DNA of 64,000 nt from Microbispora sp. NBC_01189. GTDB taxonomy: Bacteria > Actinomycetota > Actinomycetes > Streptosporangiales > Streptosporangiaceae. Both the position numbers and the translations under genes were made by a program. Below, piece by piece: positions 17,701 to 26,675 of the stretch. The DNA lies in assembly GCF_036010665.1 (NCBI RefSeq), contig NZ_CP108581.1, positions 5,947,501-6,011,500 on the forward strand, read 5' to 3'. The notes under the pieces are model-generated. The model worked only from the letters and a program-made list of their open reading frames with translations. It did no database searches and was not told the origin of the DNA. Numbering within the stretch: the stretch's first letter is position 1; each line of letters begins with the position of its first letter.

Positions 17701-19098
17701 GCCGACCGCTATCTGGTTGCCCGTGGTCGGCCAGTCGGGGTTGCGCGGGGAATAGTAGACGTAGATGTCGCGCTTGCTCGGGTTCGATAGGTCGAAGCCC
17801 GGCTCCAGGCTCATCCCCAGTACGCCGTCCTCGGAGTTGCCGTGGTCGGCGCGGGTCGGGATCGTCGCGACCGTGGTCGAGTTGTTCGCCGGGCCGTTCG
17901 GATCGTGCATCTTCACGTAGCCCTGGGACTGGTAGCCCGTTGTGGGGCCGATCTCGGTCCAGTAGACCTTGCCGTCCGCCGCCACGTCGAGAGCGACCGG
18001 GCCGTTCGCATTGTCGACCAGGGTCGTGCGGGTGAAGTTCGACCACACGGTGCCTGAGCAGTCGGTCTTGTTCCCCTCGCCGGCGACCCAGCGCACCCCT
18101 CCGACGATCTGCTTGACCAGCGGGTTGTCGCCGCCGTTCTCGCTGTAACGCACGCCGAAGTGGCCCTGCGAGGTCACCCAGGTCCGGCCGTCATCGTAGG
18201 CCCGCGGGGTGCTGGTGCCGTCCTTGACCCTGTCGCCGTCGTAGAGCTTGCACCACGTCGTGGGGTGGTCCTGGCCCATTTTCTGGGTGCCGGTGTTGTA
18301 GGTGCGCTCGTCGAAGGTCTCGAGCACGTGGTGGGTGCCCCGGACGCTGCGGACGAAGTTGTAGTGCTCGTCGGCGAGCTGGTAGGTGTCGGCCAGGTCT
18401 TTGGTGGAGAGGTGGTTGTGGTCGGCAACCTGGACGGTTGCGGCGTTGCCGGTCGCCGACCCGTTCGAGTGGGCGGTCATCGTCGTGCCGATGACGCTGT
18501 CCGGCCCGCCGTCCCACCAGTCCCACACGGACACGCCGGCGCCGGCGTCGGTCATGTTGTGCACAGCCGCGATCCCGCCGCGGTTCTGGGTGAAGCGGAT
18601 CAACGCGTCGCGTTGTGCCTGGTCGAAGAGTGGTCCGGGCCGACCGCCGCCGGCGTACGACCACGATGCGTTCAGGAACAGGATCGCGTTGTATCGGGCC
18701 AGGTTATCGTCGGTGAAGATCCGGGGGTTCTTGTTCGGGTGGTTACAGTTGTTCGTGCCGCCACCGTTGTTGTCGCAGTCCTCCCAGTCGACCTCGTAGC
18801 CTGCGGCCTTGAGAGCGGCCTGCACCACTGGGCGGCCGTTGTCGATCGCCTCGGCGTGCCGGTACCCGGTCGTGCCGGTGTAGATGAGGACCCTCTCGCT
18901 GCCCTCCGCCCGGGCGGAAGCCGTAAGGAGGGCTTTACCAGCTTGCCCGGTGCTCGTCGCCGGGGCAGCAGCCGTCAGGTGGGTGCTCTCCGCTTGGGCG
19001 GCGGTCACAGGGGCGAGCATCTGAGCCCCCAGAGCGACCGCAGTCAGTGCGACTAAAGAACGCCTCACACTCCGCGCGGGCGGCGCGGCGTTCCGCAT
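14779..19098 (-). CDS. Giant secreted ThuA / PQQ-type dehydrogenase / cupredoxin / ricin-B protein
   Basis: 1439 residues from ATG 19096-19098, preceded by GAGGAAG; upstream in-frame codons to 19269 lack these signals. Order of domains: signal peptide (to about 36); ThuA-like (69-336; VLIYTGTTGYRHAEAI, GGIAAVHNMTDAG); glucose/sorbosone dehydrogenase propeller (346-889; LRGKILRVKPV, RPEIYAMGFRQPF, FGPDGALYMGRW); OmpL47-like beta domain (893-989); plastocyanin-like cupredoxin (996-1103) with the type-1 copper ligand order His (MPHDVW), Cys and His (VICRLHSG), Met (WAGMVA); ricin-B lectin-like (1104-1249; GKCLDVPSG); a second OmpL47-like domain (1251-1341); and a C-terminal Ig-like domain. This suggests an extracellular sugar oxidoreductase that passes electrons to its own copper domain while holding glycan. 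The substrate is unknown. Confidence 0.88.
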   Translation of the reverse strand: MRNAAPPARSVRRSLVALTAVALGAQMLAPVTAAQAESTHLTAAAPATSTGQAGKALLTASARAEGSERVLIYTGTTGYRHAEAIDNGRPVVQAALKAAGYEVDWEDCDNNGGGTNNCNHPNKNPRIFTDDNLARYNAILFLNASWSYAGGGRPGPLFDQAQRDALIRFTQNRGGIAAVHNMTDAGAGVSVWDWWDGGPDSVIGTTMTAHSNGSATGNAATVQVADHNHLSTKDLADTYQLADEHYNFVRSVRGTHHVLETFDERTYNTGTQKMGQDHPTTWCKLYDGDRVKDGTSTPRAYDDGRTWVTSQGHFGVRYSENGGDNPLVKQIVGGVRWVAGEGNKTDCSGTVWSNFTRTTLVDNANGPVALDVAADGKVYWTEIGPTTGYQSQGYVKMHDPNGPANNSTTVATIPTRADHGNSEDGVLGMSLEPGFDLSNPSKRDIYVYYSPRNPDWPTTGNQIAVGYNLISRFTLNKTGTAFEPAQAGGDPAHPYDEREILRVPKAKISGNPSGFPGGPTDNGPGHVGGASLVFDSEGSLYIGVGDDVSPNAPGHNAYPPMDHRASERWDSRKTAANTADLRGKILRVKPVKDIPAPGPGQAPDPGLDKTYTVPKGNMFPPGTPKTRPEIYAMGFRQPFTVHADPAHPGTVVVGEYCHDNTVDQANRSPAGTCEWDLVDGPGFQGWPFCVGDNAKTNTTWRWNYETNSSTGQQYDCSLDKIPADLAWAPTGGKNSQPTFQGLDEIPGPAKPATIWRKYPGNPGGQDLMAFGDLGAGGMQPVTGPVYRYKDTYGPGAFPPYYDGSWLITNRGADNGFWKEARLRQDNNQLLRVNDWLPVNHFGTPNSSFVIPTRFGPDGALYMGRWTFGCCRAQLNSTAKMELVKIEFKPSSKCTEDTQAPTVSHQIEGRAHPSQQNAYIDSASLKLNATDVGCAGVEKVEYRVNGGAWTTYAAPVLFKDPKAYTVDYRATDYSGNTSASQSAVFTVIDGGRTLPTTCDVFATGTGWNPNNCEISRGGTVTWHFNVPDAGMPHDVWLVPPGGNPDPNGGDIFEVTKGAVSPGGPPVSYTFDREGTWTVICRLHSGYDGKQWAGMVATITVGGGAKGVYTISSKSSGKYVTPQNASTADDAKIVQMGATQGTEQQWEAVPFTAGAYQLKNVKSGKCLDVPSGSTATGTQLVQYSCHPDGHKDQVNQRFYLIQFGDAYQVNPAVSGLCVDIDGNSKADGAKVIQWTCNNADNQRFRFTPVAAADKTPPVTTATTDPAQPEGGSFTGPVTVTLTAVDEDKGSGVDRTEYKLDGGDWKPYTGPVVVSGDGSHTLAYRSTDKAGNVEGAKTLTVTISSPRVPLTVTASSRCVGTSAYLAVTAVNDGDVPADVMLTTPHGSKTVADVAPGKQAYQSFNARAGQIGAGKVTVKGTATIGGKQVTSTYDAGYNAISCG

Positions 19099-19283
19099 AC
19101 CACTCACTTCCTCTCCCAATGCGGCGGCGACCAGCCCCGCGGCCGGAGCGATGTGGTTCGACCGCCTGAAGGTTAGACGTAGCGTGTGCGCCTTTTGTCT
19201 GGATGTCAAGGACTTTCGCCAGTGAATCGCCAAAGCTGGTACTAGTAGTGCCACCCTTTTGTTTACCAAAGACGTTAGTTGTC

Positions 19284-19312
19284 TTGATCGAGGCGGTTTC
19301 GTCCGCTAGCGT
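19284..19312 (+). promoter_or_regulatory. Promoter giving a probable leaderless transcript
   Basis: TTGATC (19284-19289) and TAGCGT (19307-19312) are separated by 17 bases, and the ATG at 19320 begins only 7 bases after the -10 box. This places the transcription start at or next to the start codon. No ribosome binding site is present. Leaderless mRNAs are common in actinobacteria. Bases 19099-19319 also hold the divergent promoter of the large ThuA gene, where TTGACA (minus strand, 19204-19209) is a possible -35 box. Confidence 0.5.
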
Positions 19313-19319
19313 CCCCGCT

Positions 19320-19724
19320 ATGAGCGGGCAGAGGGTTCACCGGCGGCTTCCCGGCGTCGCTGCGGCCACGGTTGCGATCGCCGTCGGAGCACTGGCTCTG
19401 ACCGGATGTAACGACGAGTCCGGGGAGGCGAAGACGCGGGGGCGCGACCTGACCGCCCTTCAATGCCCGATGGTGGAGACGGGACAGAATGGTGGCGTCA
19501 GCCAGTACAGGCCCGCGGAGAACGCCTTCGATACGGCGGAGCTGCTCGGGCTGGAGCTCGCTGAGGCGCGTGAGAAGGCGGCCCGTCACAACTGCGGAAT
19601 CATCGTTTCGCGCGAGGACGACAAGAGCCGGCCCGTGCCGATAGAGATCGACCCGACCAGGATCTACGTCTACGTCGCGGATGGCGTCGTCAGCTATATA
19701 GAGGGGGTCGGTGGTGGGCTCTAA
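19320..19724 (+). CDS. Small lipoprotein preceding an MMPL transporter
   Basis: 134 residues from ATG 19320. Signal sequence with lipobox ALTGC (hydrophobic run AAATVAIAVGALALTGC), so probably anchored to the outer face of the membrane. The mature part contains LLGLELAEAREKAARHNCGIIV, resembling the conserved core of actinobacterial proteins with a PASTA-like beta-helix unit, and ends YVADGVVSYIEGVGGGL. It overlaps the MMPL gene by 14 bases, so the two are probably coupled; it may be an accessory subunit of that transporter (inference). Confidence 0.7.
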   Translation: MSGQRVHRRLPGVAAATVAIAVGALALTGCNDESGEAKTRGRDLTALQCPMVETGQNGGVSQYRPAENAFDTAELLGLELAEAREKAARHNCGIIVSREDDKSRPVPIEIDPTRIYVYVADGVVSYIEGVGGGL

Positions 19725-21933
19725 GGTCGGCGACCCGATGCGACCTCTCACCAGGGCTTCCGTAATCTCCGCCGGTCGGCGGTCACGGTGGGTCGTGATC
19801 GCGGTGTGGCTTGCGCTCGCGATGCTCGCGGTGCCGCTACAAGCCAGGCTCGGCGAGCGGGCCGCCGACGAGAGCGAGACCTTCCTCGTCCGGGGATCGG
19901 AGTCGGCGACGGTCAAGCGGATCATCGACGAGCGGTTCCGGCGCGGCAGCGAGACAGCGGCGGTGATCGCCTACTTCCGCGAGAGTGGGATCACCGCGGA
20001 CGACGGACGGCGCGCCGACGCCGACGCCCTCGCGCTGTGCCGGTCCGGCGCGATCCCGAACTTGACGATGATCGCCACCCCGTACCAACGCGCGTGCGGC
20101 GAGACCGATCCGCTCGACATGAGCCCGGGCGCTTCGCTGCTCACCTCACCCGACGACACCGTCATCTTGAGCACGGTCCTGATGACCGACGACTCGACGC
20201 CCGACATCGAGCAGGCGGTCGCGGCAATCCGCGAGATAGTCCCGTCGGCCGCCGGCGACGAGAGCGGATTGAGGGCCTTCGTGACCGGCCGTGCCGGCTT
20301 CGAGGCCGATCGAAAAGCTGCGCTTAAAGGGATCAACGGGACCCTCTTGGCAGTCACGATCGCCGTGCTGCTGCTCCTGCTGCTCCTGACCTACCGCTCG
20401 CCGCTGGTTGCGCTGGTGCCGCTGGCCGTCGTCGCCCTCGCCTATCTCGTCACCGCCGGCCTCGCCTACGGCCTCGTCGCCGTTGGCCTCACCGAGGTCA
20501 GCGGCCAGACGACCGCGATCCTGATCGTGCTGATGTTCGGTGCGGGCACCGACTACTGTCTGCTGATCGTGGCGCGGTTTCGCGACGAGCTGCGCCGGGC
20601 GCGGGACGTCGAGGAGGCGATGGTCGCCGCCGCCCAGCGCACCGCCCCGGCGATTTTCTCCGCCGGAGCAATCGTCGTCGGCGCGATGCTGGTCCTCGCC
20701 CTTGCCGACTTCAACGCCATGCGCGAGATGGGCCCGATCCTCGCCCTCGGTGTCGCGATCATGGTCTGTGCCGGCCTGACCCTTCTGCCCGCGGTGCTCA
20801 CCGCCCTCGGACGACGGGCGTTCTGGCCCGCTGTTCCCCGCCTCGAGCCCGAGTCCGCACCTGCGGTCACGTTTTGGGGGCGCGTCGCGGGCCTCGTTCA
20901 CGCACGCCCGGGAGTGATCGCCGCGGCGGTCACCGCTCTCCTCGCCGCGGGCGCGCTGGCCGGCATCGGCGGGCGTCCGGCGCTCGACTTCTCCGAGTCC
21001 TTCCGCGAGGCGCCGGACTCGGTCCGCGGCCAGCAGGTGATCCGCGACCACTTCATCCCCGGCCGGGCGGCGCCGCTTCGCATCGTCGTAGCCCACGAGG
21101 TGGGCGGGAAGGTCCAGAGCGCTCTCACCGAAGGCACGCACACACCCGTCGCCGATATGCACGCGGTGGCCAGGTCGGTCGGGGCGGACGGCGACTCCCT
21201 GGGTGCGGAGGCCCAAGGCCGGCGAAGGTCCGCGACGGACTTGCTCATCTTCGACGCGGACCTGCGGATGGATCCGTTCTCGGAGCAGGCCACCGACGCC
21301 GTCCCGGTGCTGCGCGAGGTCGCTGGGCGCGCGGCCGACGGCCACACCGTCCTGATCGGCGGGACCGTGGCCGAGAACTACGATGCCCGCCAGGCACTCG
21401 AACGTGACACCAGGCTGATCGTCCCGGTCAGCCTTGCCCTGATCCTCGTCGTCCTCGCCGTGCTCCTGCGCGCGGTGGTGATGCCGCTCTACGTGATCGC
21501 GACCGTGGTCCTCTCCTTCGGCTTCGCCCTCGGTGTCGGTTCCCTCATCTTCACCCACATCCTCGGCCAGCCGGCCTCAGACCCAAATCTGCCGATGTAC
21601 GCGTTCATCTTCCTCGTCGCCCTGGGCGTCGACTACAACGTGTTTCTCCTCAGCCGGATCAGCGAGCGGCGTCGACAGCACGAGACCCGCCGCGCGGTGA
21701 CGGAGGCCCTTGAGCGGACGGGCGGCGTGATCACCTCCGCCGGCCTCGTGCTCGCCGCCACCTTCGCGACTTTGATGGTGCTTCCGATGGAGGCGCTGTT
21801 TCAGATCGGCTTTGTGGTCACCCTGGGCCTGCTCGCCGACACCTTCCTCGTCCGGGCCCTGCTCGTCCCCGCTCTCGCGGTGATGCTCGGCGAGCGAAAC
21901 TGGTGGCCGTCCAGGCGCCGGGCACGACGCTAG
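19711..21933 (+). CDS. MMPL-family RND transporter
   Basis: 740 residues. GTG 19711 or 19714 is favoured because GAGGGGG lies at 19701-19707; ATG 19738 has no such signal. Layout is typical of MMPL: an N-terminal helix (WVVIAVWLALAMLAVPL), an extracytoplasmic loop, a block of helices (LLAVTIAVLLLLLLLTYRSP; ILIVLMFGAGTDYCLLIVAR with the conserved GxxxDY), a second loop and a second block (LPMYAFIFLVALGVDYNVFLLSRI). The two Asp-Tyr pairs are the proton-relay motif. Exports lipids or hydrophobic compounds using the proton gradient; substrate unknown. The gene ends at a junction with a truncated peptidase gene. Confidence 0.9.
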   Translation: MVGSKVGDPMRPLTRASVISAGRRSRWVVIAVWLALAMLAVPLQARLGERAADESETFLVRGSESATVKRIIDERFRRGSETAAVIAYFRESGITADDGRRADADALALCRSGAIPNLTMIATPYQRACGETDPLDMSPGASLLTSPDDTVILSTVLMTDDSTPDIEQAVAAIREIVPSAAGDESGLRAFVTGRAGFEADRKAALKGINGTLLAVTIAVLLLLLLLTYRSPLVALVPLAVVALAYLVTAGLAYGLVAVGLTEVSGQTTAILIVLMFGAGTDYCLLIVARFRDELRRARDVEEAMVAAAQRTAPAIFSAGAIVVGAMLVLALADFNAMREMGPILALGVAIMVCAGLTLLPAVLTALGRRAFWPAVPRLEPESAPAVTFWGRVAGLVHARPGVIAAAVTALLAAGALAGIGGRPALDFSESFREAPDSVRGQQVIRDHFIPGRAAPLRIVVAHEVGGKVQSALTEGTHTPVADMHAVARSVGADGDSLGAEAQGRRRSATDLLIFDADLRMDPFSEQATDAVPVLREVAGRAADGHTVLIGGTVAENYDARQALERDTRLIVPVSLALILVVLAVLLRAVVMPLYVIATVVLSFGFALGVGSLIFTHILGQPASDPNLPMYAFIFLVALGVDYNVFLLSRISERRRQHETRRAVTEALERTGGVITSAGLVLAATFATLMVLPMEALFQIGFVVTLGLLADTFLVRALLVPALAVMLGERNWWPSRRRARR

Positions 21934-22481
21934 GGCACCACGCCACGCTCCTGCACGAGTTCGGGCACGCGCTGCACTTCACCGCGGGCACCCGGCACCC
22001 CGCCGACCTGTGGCGCACGCATCCGGCGCTGACCGAGGCGTTCGGCTTCACCCTGGAACAGGTCGTCCGGCGGCCGGACTGGCAGCGGCGCCACCTCGGC
22101 GTCACGGTCGGCGCCGAGGCCGTGGAGCGCCTAGCCTTCGCGCGTGAGCACGTCCGGCGCGTGGTGGCGGCCGGCCTCTGCTACGAGATGGCCGTGCACG
22201 ACGGCCATCCTGACCCGGCCGCAGAGTACGCGCGCTCGTACGAGCGGGAGTTCGGCGTCGCGGTGGACCGGGGGGCCGCGTGGGATCGGCTGCAGACCTA
22301 CCTGGAGGGCAAGCCCTGCTACCCGCTGCTGTATCACCAGGCGTTCGCGCTGCGCGAGACGCTGTGGGACCACCTGGCCGGCCGGGCGGGGGAGCGGTGG
22401 TACGCGGGCCCGGACTCCGGGCCGGCCCTGCGGGAGCTGTTCGAGAGGTTCGCCGAGGGCGACGGCGCCGAGGAGTGGCTG
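21903..22481 (+). pseudogene. M3-like gluzincin metallopeptidase, C-terminal fragment
   Basis: The open frame starts inside the end of the MMPL gene and runs directly into LLHEFGHALHF, the zinc-binding HExxH helix. A glutamate 22-23 residues later (PALTEAFGF) would be the third ligand, and the rest is helical (CYPLLYHQAFALRETLWDHL) as in M3-type oligopeptidases. The N-terminal several hundred residues of such enzymes are missing. After about 22481 the frame is antisense to pepN, so the natural C-terminus may also be lost. Probably a deletion joined the MMPL gene to this remnant. Confidence 0.65.
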
Positions 22482-24813
22482 TCACCCGGCGGCGTCGCGC
22501 TCGGACAGGTCCACGGCGAGGGCGAGCTCGGCCCTGGCCGCGCCGGTCAGCCTGACGAACCGGTCGTCGGCGGACAGGCCGTCGACCAGGCGGTCGATCA
22601 CGTTCAGCGTGCGCCGTGAGACCGACCAGGAGGGGAGCATCCGGACGGCGACCGTACGCGCCGGTTCCCGATCTCCCGCGGCGGCCGGCAGCGGTGGGAC
22701 GTCCTGCGCGTAGCGCCGCGCGAACGGCGCGAGCAGGTGATGATGCGCGGGGTGGGCGAAGCCGTCGGCCAGCGCGCGGACCTGCGCGACGCTCCCGCTG
22801 CGCAGGATGGTCGTCCACGCCTGCTCCTTGGCCTCCGCGGTGGGCACCGACGCCCTGAGCAGCTCGGCGAGCCGGTCTCCCACGACGGTGAAGGCGCCGC
22901 TGACGTCCTCCAGGGGCTCGCCATGCGCGACCATGGACCGGGCGAGTCTGCGGCGTAACGCGTCGTCCACGTCGATCGGGGCCGCTCCGTGGAACCATTT
23001 CCGCACCGTGCCGACGTGGCCGGCCGTCAGCGCCGCGTCCGTGACCGCCCGCGCCGCCGCCAGCCTCTGGTCCGCGTCGCCGTCCGGGGTGTCGACAATG
23101 TGCAGCAGGTGGTCCACGTACGACGGCCAGCCGTGGGCGCGGGCCCAGCCCTGCTCGGTGTAGGCCGTCAGCACGGTGGCGACCCGGACGAGCAGCCGCT
23201 GGAACACGCCGATCTGCGTCTCCGCCGTCAGCCCGCCCAGGACCATCGTCAGGAACCGCCGCGGCGGCAGCTCCCCGTGCCGGACCATGTCCCACGCCGC
23301 CGTCCAGCAGAGCGAGCGGGCCATGGGATCGGCCAGCCGGCCGATCCGGTGGACGACCGCCTCGGTGGAGCGCGGGTCCAGCACGATCCGGCAGTACGTC
23401 AGGTCGCCGTCGTTGGGCAGCACCAGCGCGCCGGACCGGCTGCCGACGAGCGCGTCCACGCTCGTGCGCGGGCCGTCGACGTCGAGTTCGTGCCTCCGTA
23501 CGCGGACGAGATCGCCGTGGCGGTCCTCCGCGTAGACGCCCACCGCGAGACGGTGCGGCCTTGGCGACCCGTCCTGGAGCAGGTCGAAACGCGTGAAGCA
23601 CCCGGCCTCGTCGACGTCGAAGTCGGCCCGCACCTCGGTGAGCCCGGCCGTCATCAGCCAGGCGTCCGTCCAGGCGGTCAGGTCCCGGCCGCCCGCCTTC
23701 TCCAGGGCGCCGAGCATCTCGGCCCGGCCGGCGGTGGCCGTAGGAGTGGTCCGCGAAGTAGCGCCGCATGCCCTCCAGGAACCCGTCGAGCCCCAGGCGC
23801 GCCACAAGCTGGCGCAGCACGCTCGCGCCCTTGTGGTAGGTCAGCGCGTCGAAGGCCGACCCGGTGGCGAACGCCTCGCTCAGCCACAGGTCGTCCCACC
23901 AGCGCAGCGTGACGAGGTCGCCGAACCACTGGTGGGAGATCTCGTGGAAGATCATCTCGTCCCGGCGGCGGTGCGCGTACCGGGTCACCGCGCGGTCGAA
24001 CACGAACGTCTCCGCGGCGAACACGCAGGCGGCGTTCTCCATGGCCCCGAAGTTGAACTCGGGGACGAAGCACAGGTCGAGCTTCCGGAACGGGTACGGC
24101 GTCGCGAAGGCCTCGGCGAAGAACGCCGTCCCCGCTCCGAGCCGCTCCAGCAGTACGGCCGGGTCGAGGTGCGCCGCCAGGGAACGCCGGGAGTGCACCC
24201 CCAGGGGCACTGCGCCCGCCTGGTCCGCCGTCCACGACGCCCACGGGCCGGCCGCGATCGCCACGACGTACGTGCTGATCGGCGGGGTCGGTGCGAACCT
24301 GCGAACGCCCGGGGTGCTGGAAAGCACGGGGGCGTTGGACAGGACGGTCCAGCCGTCGGGGGTGGTCACGCTGATCTGGAAGGGCGCCTTGAGGTCGGGC
24401 TGGTCGAAGCAGGCGAACACCCGGGGGGCGTGGCCGGGCTGCAGGTGGCTGTACACGTACACCTGCCGGTCGGCCGGGTCGGTGAACCGGTGCAGGCCCT
24501 CGCCACCGGTGGAGAAGTCGTAGTCCGCCTCCACGGTCAGCTCGTTGACGGCGGCCAGATCGGGCAGCGGAATCCGTCCCGCGCCGTCGTACTCGACCGG
24601 CCGCCCGTTGAGCACGGCGGAACGCACCCGCCGGGGCAGTGCGTCCGCCCAGCTGGAGGCACCCGGCCGGGCGCAGGTGAAGCGGACCGTGCTCCTGGAT
24701 CGGAACACCGGTTCCCAGGTCCGGCTCAGGTCGACGTGGAGGTCGTAGGACCGCACGCGCAGCAGGGCGCCACGCTCCGTCGCCTCGGCGTGGGTCAGCG
24801 GGGGACGCGGTAT
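22482..24813 (-). pseudogene. pepN: Aminopeptidase N gene, degenerate (lost start codon, internal deletion, frameshift)
   Basis: The product would be an M1 aminopeptidase. The first frame shows FNFGAMENAACV (substrate-binding GAMEN) and HEISHQWFGDLV...LWLSE with both zinc histidines and the glutamate 18 residues on. Three lesions are visible. (1) Behind a perfect GGAGG the expected start is ATA (24811-24813) in the frame that continues PRPPLTHAEATERGALLRV; the first surviving start is a GTG inside LRVRSYDL (24756). (2) About 50 residues usually between LWLNESFA and YAKGASVLRQL are missing in frame (LSEAFATGSAFDALTYHKGASVL). (3) One extra C near 23740 shifts the frame, and the remainder (AEMLGALEKAGGRDLTAWTD to the stop at 22482) is read in another frame. 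Non-functional as written. Confidence 0.85.
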
Positions 24814-24908
24814 GACGAGACCTCCTGCGCGGAAGGGTTGTCTAGACTCGTGGGTGATGCGGCCGGGTGACCCACGCCCGGGGCGCTTAGGGAGAGGACC
24901 CGATCGCC

Positions 24909-25187
24909 ATGGCCGAGCACGACGAGCCCGTGCTGCTGCCGCATGAGGACCTTCCCGTGGTCGAACCCGGTGTGCCGCGCCCGGCGAGGGTGACGGAGCC
25001 GATGACCAGGGAGCGGAGCATCACGCTCGCCGCGGGCTTCAAGGCGCTCGGCGACCCCGTACGGCTGCGACTGCTCTCCCTCGTCGCCTCTCATCTCGAC
25101 GGGGAGGCGTGCGTGTGCGACCTCGTCGGGGCGTTCGACCTCACCCAGCCGACCATCATCGCCCTGCCTTCCGTCGCCACGAGATAG
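24909..25187 (+). pseudogene. ArsR-family repressor, 3'-truncated
   Basis: 92 codons from ATG 24909. The sequence follows ArsR/SmtB repressors: FKALGDPVRLRLLSLVASH, then EACVCDLVGAFDLTQPTI. EACVCDL matches the CVCDL arsenite-sensing motif of ArsR. The recognition helix should continue SHHLKVL, but after QPTI the frame reads IALPSVATR and stops, so the DNA-contacting helix end and the wing are gone. A deletion apparently fused this gene to the region before the truncated GTPase gene. Once probably the repressor of the local arsenic genes. Confidence 0.75.
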
Positions 25188-25545
25188 GCGATCCGGCGGG
25201 CGGTCGGGTACTGATGCCGTCATTGCGGAAATGATGCGCGCGGCCGCTCAGCGCTCACTATGGTGAACGTTTCACGCCCGCCCCCCTCCTGGTTATCGTC
25301 GAACCGGAAAGGCTTGACCGCGCTCCGTACGTCGCTGCCGCTGGACGACACGGAGTCGGACATGTCCTACCTGTTCGGCAAGCAGTTACAGGAAGCCGAC
25401 GTGATCGCGCTCAACAAGATCGACCTGCTCGACGCGGCGGAAGCCGCCGCCGTCACCGCGGATCTGCGCGAGCGATATCCCACGGCCACCGTGCTCGGCT
25501 ACTCCGCCAAAACCGGCGAGGGGCTGGAACAGCTGGTGTCCCTCT

Positions 25546-25555
25546 GGCTGGGCGC
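25546..25555 (+). repeat. Target-site duplication, left copy (right copy 26676-26685)
   Basis: GGCTGGGCGC occurs immediately left (25546-25555) and right (26676-26685) of the IS ends, a 10-bp direct repeat created by transposition. Confidence 0.85.
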
Positions 25556-26675
25556 CAGGGCTACAGGAGTTCTCACATCGTGAGACCGAGAGCGATCAGC
25601 GGGTTGCGGAAGTCGTCCCGGGCCCAGCGGGTGCCTTCGGCGATGTTGGTGTGGTTGAGCAGGCGTAACGCGCCGATCGCGTAACAGCATGACGGCGAGG
25701 ATGGACGGGGCCGAGGCGGTACGGACCCGGCATCGGTCCTCGCCGAGTGTCACGTCCCGGAGGTAATGGTCTTTGTTTTCAATCGACCATTCGCCTCTGA
25801 CCAGTTCGGCCAGACGGCGTGGATCGGCCAGCTTCGCGGTCAGGTTGGTGACGCCCAGCACCGCCACACTCGTCAGCGGCTTCCAGCCCAGGTCATAGAC
25901 GTGGCGTTCGAGCAGGAAGACCTGCTTGACGTGCGGGAACCGGGTTCCGGCCGGGGCGGGCATGACCTGGATGGTACGGATATGAGAGCGTCGTCGGCCA
26001 ACTGCGCGCCAAGCCGGTGCTGGGCGGGTGGCCGCTGGTGGCGGTGCCGCGCTGGGTCTTGCCGTCGACGGTCATCGGGATCAACTCATCAGGGTCGTCA
26101 TACAGTTCCCGCAGTTGACTGGCCCGGTGCGCGGCGTAGGCGGCATCCACGCTCGCGGCGTTGACTTGGGCGATCGTCCGGCACACGGTGTCGGGATGCG
26201 GGGCCAGGAACTCACCGGTCCGCGGATCTCGCCGGGCCCCGAGATGTTCGAGGACCTCTTGGGGTGCGCGGGCGATCCAGTGTCTGATCGCCGCGTAGGG
26301 AGACCGCGCCGGACACGATCGCCGCCTGGACCAGCGCCAGCATCACCACCAGCGGATGCCGTCGCCCGCGCCGATCGCGGGGATCGGGGATCTGCGCCCA
26401 GACCTGACGAAGGTCGGCCATGTCCACGATCTCCTCGCCGCAGGATGAGCGTTCGTGCTGGTCAACGTCAATGACGATGGCGGTGATGGCAGACACGGCG
26501 GGCGGCATGGCAAAGTGCACGGACAACGAGGCTCCGGTAGATCGGGTTGGCGTGAGAACCGCCGTTCTACGGGGCCTTGTTGCATGTCAGACCCGCGCCA
26601 CGCCGTACGCGATCAAGCTGTAACCTGCCCCGAATCACCCAGCCGTCTCAGGATTCGAGAACTCCTGCAGCCCTG
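25556..26675. mobile_element. ISAs1-type insertion sequence, 1120 bp
   Basis: The left end CAGGGCTACAGGAGTTCTC (25556-25574) and the reverse complement of the right end (26657-26675, CAGGGCTGCAGGAGTTCTC) differ at one base. The element is flanked by a 10-bp target duplication. It carries one transposase gene in leftward orientation, now frameshifted. The intact duplication implies insertion without later rearrangement at this site. Confidence 0.85.
25573..26526 (-). pseudogene. ISAs1-family transposase, frameshifted
   Basis: Read leftward, the N-terminus shows LRQVWAQIPDPRDRRGRRHPL followed by VVMLALVQAAIVSG, the typical ISAs1 (DDE_Tnp_1-associated) start. The middle, in another frame, has ELIPMTVDGKTQRG, the first catalytic Asp region. 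The third part contains RGEWSIENKDHYLRDVTLGED, the region of the catalytic Glu. The end, NPLIALGLTM, stops at TGA 25573-25575. At least two or three indels separate these segments, so no full transposase is made unless a homologue acts in trans. Confidence 0.8.
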
